NCBI GenBank assembly: GCA_002435715.1
Contig: DISD01000046.1
Span: forward strand, 43,333-107,332
Source: Rhodospirillaceae bacterium UBA6219
Lineage (GTDB): Bacteria; Pseudomonadota; Alphaproteobacteria; Rhodospirillales; Magnetospirillaceae
DNA length: 64,000 nt
Direction of reading: 5' to 3'
Shown: in pieces, positions 61,391 to 64,000 of the stretch
Layout: each line of letters begins with the position of its first letter
Numbering within the stretch: position 1 is the stretch's first letter
The notes under the pieces: model-generated
The model's input: only the letters and a program-made list of their open reading frames with translations
The model's database searches: none
What the model was told of the DNA's origin: nothing
Made by a program: the position numbers and the translations under genes

Positions 61391-62962
61391 GTGTCCAAAA
61401 CCGTCATGTCGATCTTGTCCCAAATCCAGGCCGCCATGCCGGCCCGCATCAGTGACCTGCCTTTGCGTTGGGCGGAACAAAGCCCGGACCGCGTCGCCCT
61501 GGAAACCGACACCCGCACGGTCACCTGGGCCGAGATGGCGGCCGCCATCGACCGCATGGCGACCTTGTTGAAGGACCAGGGGATCCGCCCTGGCGACCGG
61601 GTGATGGTGATCAACGAAAACGGTATCGCCGCCGCCATCCTGGTGTTCGCCATCAGCCGGCTGGACGCCTGGGCCTCCATGCTGAACGCCCGCATGTCGG
61701 CCCGTGAAATCACCACCATGCGTGACTTCGCCGGGGCTCGGCGGGTCATCTACACCACCGGCGACAGCCCCGCCGCCGCGGCCCATGCGACGGCGGTGGG
61801 GGCCAGCAGCCACCACGACCCGATCCTGGGCGACATCGCCATCGGTCCGTTGGACGAGACCTGCACCCCCGAGCCGGTCTTCGCCGAAGGCAACCGCCAG
61901 ATCGCCACCCTGACCTTCACCTCGGGCACCACCGGCCATCCCAAGGCGGTGATGCTGGCCCATCATGCGGTGATGTTCACCGGCGCCAGCCAGTGCTACA
62001 GCCGCAAGATCACCCAGGCCGACCGCCTTTACGTGGTGGCGCCGCTCAGCCATTCCATCGGTCTGTCCAGCAATCTGCTGGCCGCCGCCTGGTCGGGAGC
62101 CACCGCCATCCTGCCGTCGCGTTTCGATCCGGCGCATCTGGCCAAGGCCCTGCAGGACGACAAGGTCACCTTCCTGGTGGCGGTGCCCCAGGTCTATGGC
62201 CGCTTGCTGGATTATGCCGACGAACACGGCCTGTCGCTGTCCAACAAGGCGTTGCGGGTCACCGGATGCGGCGGCGCGCCCCTGGACGCCACCTTGAAGA
62301 AGCGGGTCACCGGCACGTTCGGCCTGCCCTTCGGCAACGGTTATGGCGCCACCGAAATGGTGCCGATCACCCGCGTTCCCGACGGCGTCGAAGCCGAGGA
62401 CAACATCATCGGCGAAGCCCAGCCCGGGGTGGAAATCCGCATCGTCGCCACTGACGGCACCGACGTGCCCGAAGGTCAGGTGGGCGAGTTGTGGGCGCGC
62501 GGCCCGTCGTTGATGGCCGGCTATTACCACGACGACATCGCCACCGCCGACGTCATGCGTGACGGCGGCTGGCTGGCTACCGGCGATCTGGCGCAACGCG
62601 ACCCCGATGGCAATTACCGCATCGTCGGCCGCATCAAGGAAGTGATCATCCGTTCCGGTTTCAACGTCTATCCCACCGAAGTCGAAGGCGTTTTGAACAC
62701 CCATCCGGCCATTGCCGCGTCCGCGGTGGTCGGCCGCACCGTCGAAGGCAACGAGGAAGTGGTGGCCTATGTGCAATTGCTGCCCGGTCGCGACGCGCAG
62801 ATTTCGGAACTGCACGGCTTTTTGCGCGACAACCTGGCGGCCTACAAGGTCCCCAGCGAGATCATCATCTTGCAATTGCCCATCGGTCCCACCGGCAAGA
62901 TCCTGAAAAGCGCCCTGAAGCGCGACGCCCAGGCCATGGCCCGGGGCGGCACTCTGGCATGA
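61391..62962 (+). CDS. AMP-forming acyl-CoA synthetase (CoA ligase)
   Basis: 523 residues from the GTG at 61391; an ATG at 61406 is in frame. The phosphate loop TFTSGTTGHPKAVMLAH, GYGATEMVPIT, GWLATGDLAQRDPDGNYRIVGRIKEVIIRSGFNVYPTEVE and the C-terminal catalytic lysine motif PIGPTGKILKSALKR are all intact, unlike those of the degenerate homologue at 3163-4803. It activates a carboxylic acid to its CoA thioester and is the probable entry enzyme of the pathway. The stop overlaps the next gene's start. Confidence 0.9.
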   Translation: MSKTVMSILSQIQAAMPARISDLPLRWAEQSPDRVALETDTRTVTWAEMAAAIDRMATLLKDQGIRPGDRVMVINENGIAAAILVFAISRLDAWASMLNARMSAREITTMRDFAGARRVIYTTGDSPAAAAHATAVGASSHHDPILGDIAIGPLDETCTPEPVFAEGNRQIATLTFTSGTTGHPKAVMLAHHAVMFTGASQCYSRKITQADRLYVVAPLSHSIGLSSNLLAAAWSGATAILPSRFDPAHLAKALQDDKVTFLVAVPQVYGRLLDYADEHGLSLSNKALRVTGCGGAPLDATLKKRVTGTFGLPFGNGYGATEMVPITRVPDGVEAEDNIIGEAQPGVEIRIVATDGTDVPEGQVGELWARGPSLMAGYYHDDIATADVMRDGGWLATGDLAQRDPDGNYRIVGRIKEVIIRSGFNVYPTEVEGVLNTHPAIAASAVVGRTVEGNEEVVAYVQLLPGRDAQISELHGFLRDNLAAYKVPSEIIILQLPIGPTGKILKSALKRDAQAMARGGTLA

Positions 62963-64000
62963 CCGTTTCCGGTGACGCCAAACCCCACAAGGCCTTCGGC
63001 CTTTTGGCCGTTGCCGGCAGCGTCGCGTGTTCGGTCGGAACCTTGGTGGCAGGTTTCGGCCATTCCTGGGGCCAAGTCGTGGCGGCGGGCGGTTTCGTGC
63101 TGTTCGCCGCCATCGAACAGCCCCGCCTGAACCGAACCGCCCGGGTATATTGCCTGATCGCCTTGGCGGCGTTGGTTCTGTCGGTGATCCGCCGGGGCGA
63201 GATCGGCCCCGGCTTGATCCACGCCCTGGCCGACGGCGCCCTGTTCGCCGCCATCTTCGCCTCGGTCGGATTGCTGGCGGCGGCATCCCGTCATTCCACC
63301 TTGGTGCAACGCTGCGGCCAGGCGCTGATCCGTCAGCCCCCCAGCCGTCGCTATGCGGCGCTGACCGCCGGGGGACATTTGCTGTCCATCCTTCTGAGCT
63401 TTGGTGCCCTGCCCTTGCTGGCCACCATGATCGGCCAAGCCAATTCCCTGCACGAAGCCGGCGGTGACGAACGCATCCAGCGCGTGCGCTCGCAACGCAT
63501 GCTGCTGGCCCTGCTGCGATCGTTCTGCGCCATCTTGCTGTGGTCGCCGCTTTCGGTGGCCGTGCTGATGGTGCTGGGCACCATTCCCGGACTGGGATGG
63601 CGGGACATCGGCGTGTTCGGCATCATCGAGGCGGCCATTCTGCTGGCCTTGGGGGCGCTGGTGGACCGGGCGTCCTTTGCCCGGCGGACGGTCCCGACCG
63701 CCGGCGACACCGCCATCCCCTGGCGTGACGCGCTGATCCTGGCCGGCATCGCCGCAAGCGTCTTCGCCACCGCCAGCCTGATCCATCACGGGACCCAGGT
63801 GCCCTTGACCATCGGAATCATCGCCGGTGTGCCGCTGGTCGCCCTGGGGTGGCTGATGGCCCAGGTCCGCCCCTCGGCGTGGATCGACCACGGCTTGATG
63901 GTCATCGGCCCCTATCTGCGTCACGGACTGACCGCTCAGCGCACCGAAGTGGCGGTGGTCGGGGCGGCTGCCGCCATCGGCGCGGTGATGCTGGACCTGC
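62959..64000 (+). CDS. multispanning membrane protein, truncated by the window end
   Basis: Open from an ATG that overlaps the ligase stop (ATGA) to the last base, at least 347 codons. About ten hydrophobic segments are visible, including AFGLLAVAGSVACSVGTLV, VYCLIALAALVLSVI, LLSILLSFGALPLLATMIG and VPLTIGIIAGVPLVALGWL. No family was recognised. Overlap with the CoA ligase suggests a transporter for the acid that the ligase activates, but this is inference. The reading frame has no stop inside the window. Confidence 0.6.
   Translation, partial: MTVSGDAKPHKAFGLLAVAGSVACSVGTLVAGFGHSWGQVVAAGGFVLFAAIEQPRLNRTARVYCLIALAALVLSVIRRGEIGPGLIHALADGALFAAIFASVGLLAAASRHSTLVQRCGQALIRQPPSRRYAALTAGGHLLSILLSFGALPLLATMIGQANSLHEAGGDERIQRVRSQRMLLALLRSFCAILLWSPLSVAVLMVLGTIPGLGWRDIGVFGIIEAAILLALGALVDRASFARRTVPTAGDTAIPWRDALILAGIAASVFATASLIHHGTQVPLTIGIIAGVPLVALGWLMAQVRPSAWIDHGLMVIGPYLRHGLTAQRTEVAVVGAAAAIGAVMLDL

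Noticed and set aside
61307..63286. A 659-codon leftward frame over the CoA ligase and membrane protein
   Set aside because: It is antisense to the ligase whose catalytic motifs are intact.
1..64000. tRNA, rRNA or CRISPR loci
   Set aside because: No cloverleaf-like cluster, rRNA core sequence or regularly spaced repeat series was seen on either strand by eye.

Overview
The window is a high-GC chromosomal stretch from an alphaproteobacterium, most likely a Rhodospirillales member close to Magnetospirillum. The support is a MipZ-type ParA ATPase, a one-cysteine DksA, the divergent fliX/flgI arrangement with a sigma-54-type promoter, a FlaF-like regulator and the overall gene style. No rRNA, tRNA, CRISPR array, complete insertion sequence or prophage was seen. 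The organism assignment is inference.
1-13 kb holds mixed housekeeping and accessory genes: a degenerate EAL protein behind a perfect 16-bp inverted repeat, a FlaF-like protein, an RmlB-type dehydratase, a leftward chain of overlapping genes (L-2-hydroxyglutarate-oxidase-like protein, GH114-like secreted protein, a 63-residue ORF, DUF3800 protein, an acyl-CoA-synthetase-like protein without its catalytic motifs), a molybdopterin oxidoreductase overlapping mipZ, a soluble chemoreceptor-like protein and dksA.
12.8-19.8 kb is flagellar: fliX on one strand, and flgI, a FlgJ/CheL-type rod-binding protein, flgN, flgK and flgL on the other, behind a good -24/-12 promoter.
20.5-34.6 kb is a membrane-lipid region: a TetR regulator with its own palindrome, an MFS-acyltransferase-ligase fusion, a methyltransferase, a lipid kinase, a cNMP-binding/CPBP membrane protein, an MGD-type and a DGD1-type galactolipid synthase, GalE, a PlsC-like acyltransferase, cyclopropane synthase and a desaturase. 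Together these read as a route from UDP-glucose and diacylglycerol to mono- and digalactosyldiacylglycerol, plus acyl-chain tailoring.
34.6-39 kb is an RND pump with its adaptor. 39.1-42.5 kb is an accessory island with two divergent Sel1-repeat proteins that end in FliG-C-like domains, and an AT-richer unknown gene.
42.6-64 kb is a CoA-ester catabolic region: a branched-chain-type ABC transporter, three acyl-CoA dehydrogenases (one Mcd-like), an Mct-like CoA transferase, an AMACR-like racemase, hydratase, a two-domain 3-hydroxyacyl-CoA dehydrogenase, CoA ligase, two flavoenzymes, a metallo-beta-lactamase-fold hydrolase and an IclR regulator. A 17-bp palindrome related to GTTCCGC-N3-GCGGAAC lies upstream of these transcription units, so the region looks like one IclR regulon. 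The presence of Mcd-like, Mct-like and AMACR-like enzymes suggests 2-methyl-branched (C5 dicarboxylic) CoA esters as intermediates.
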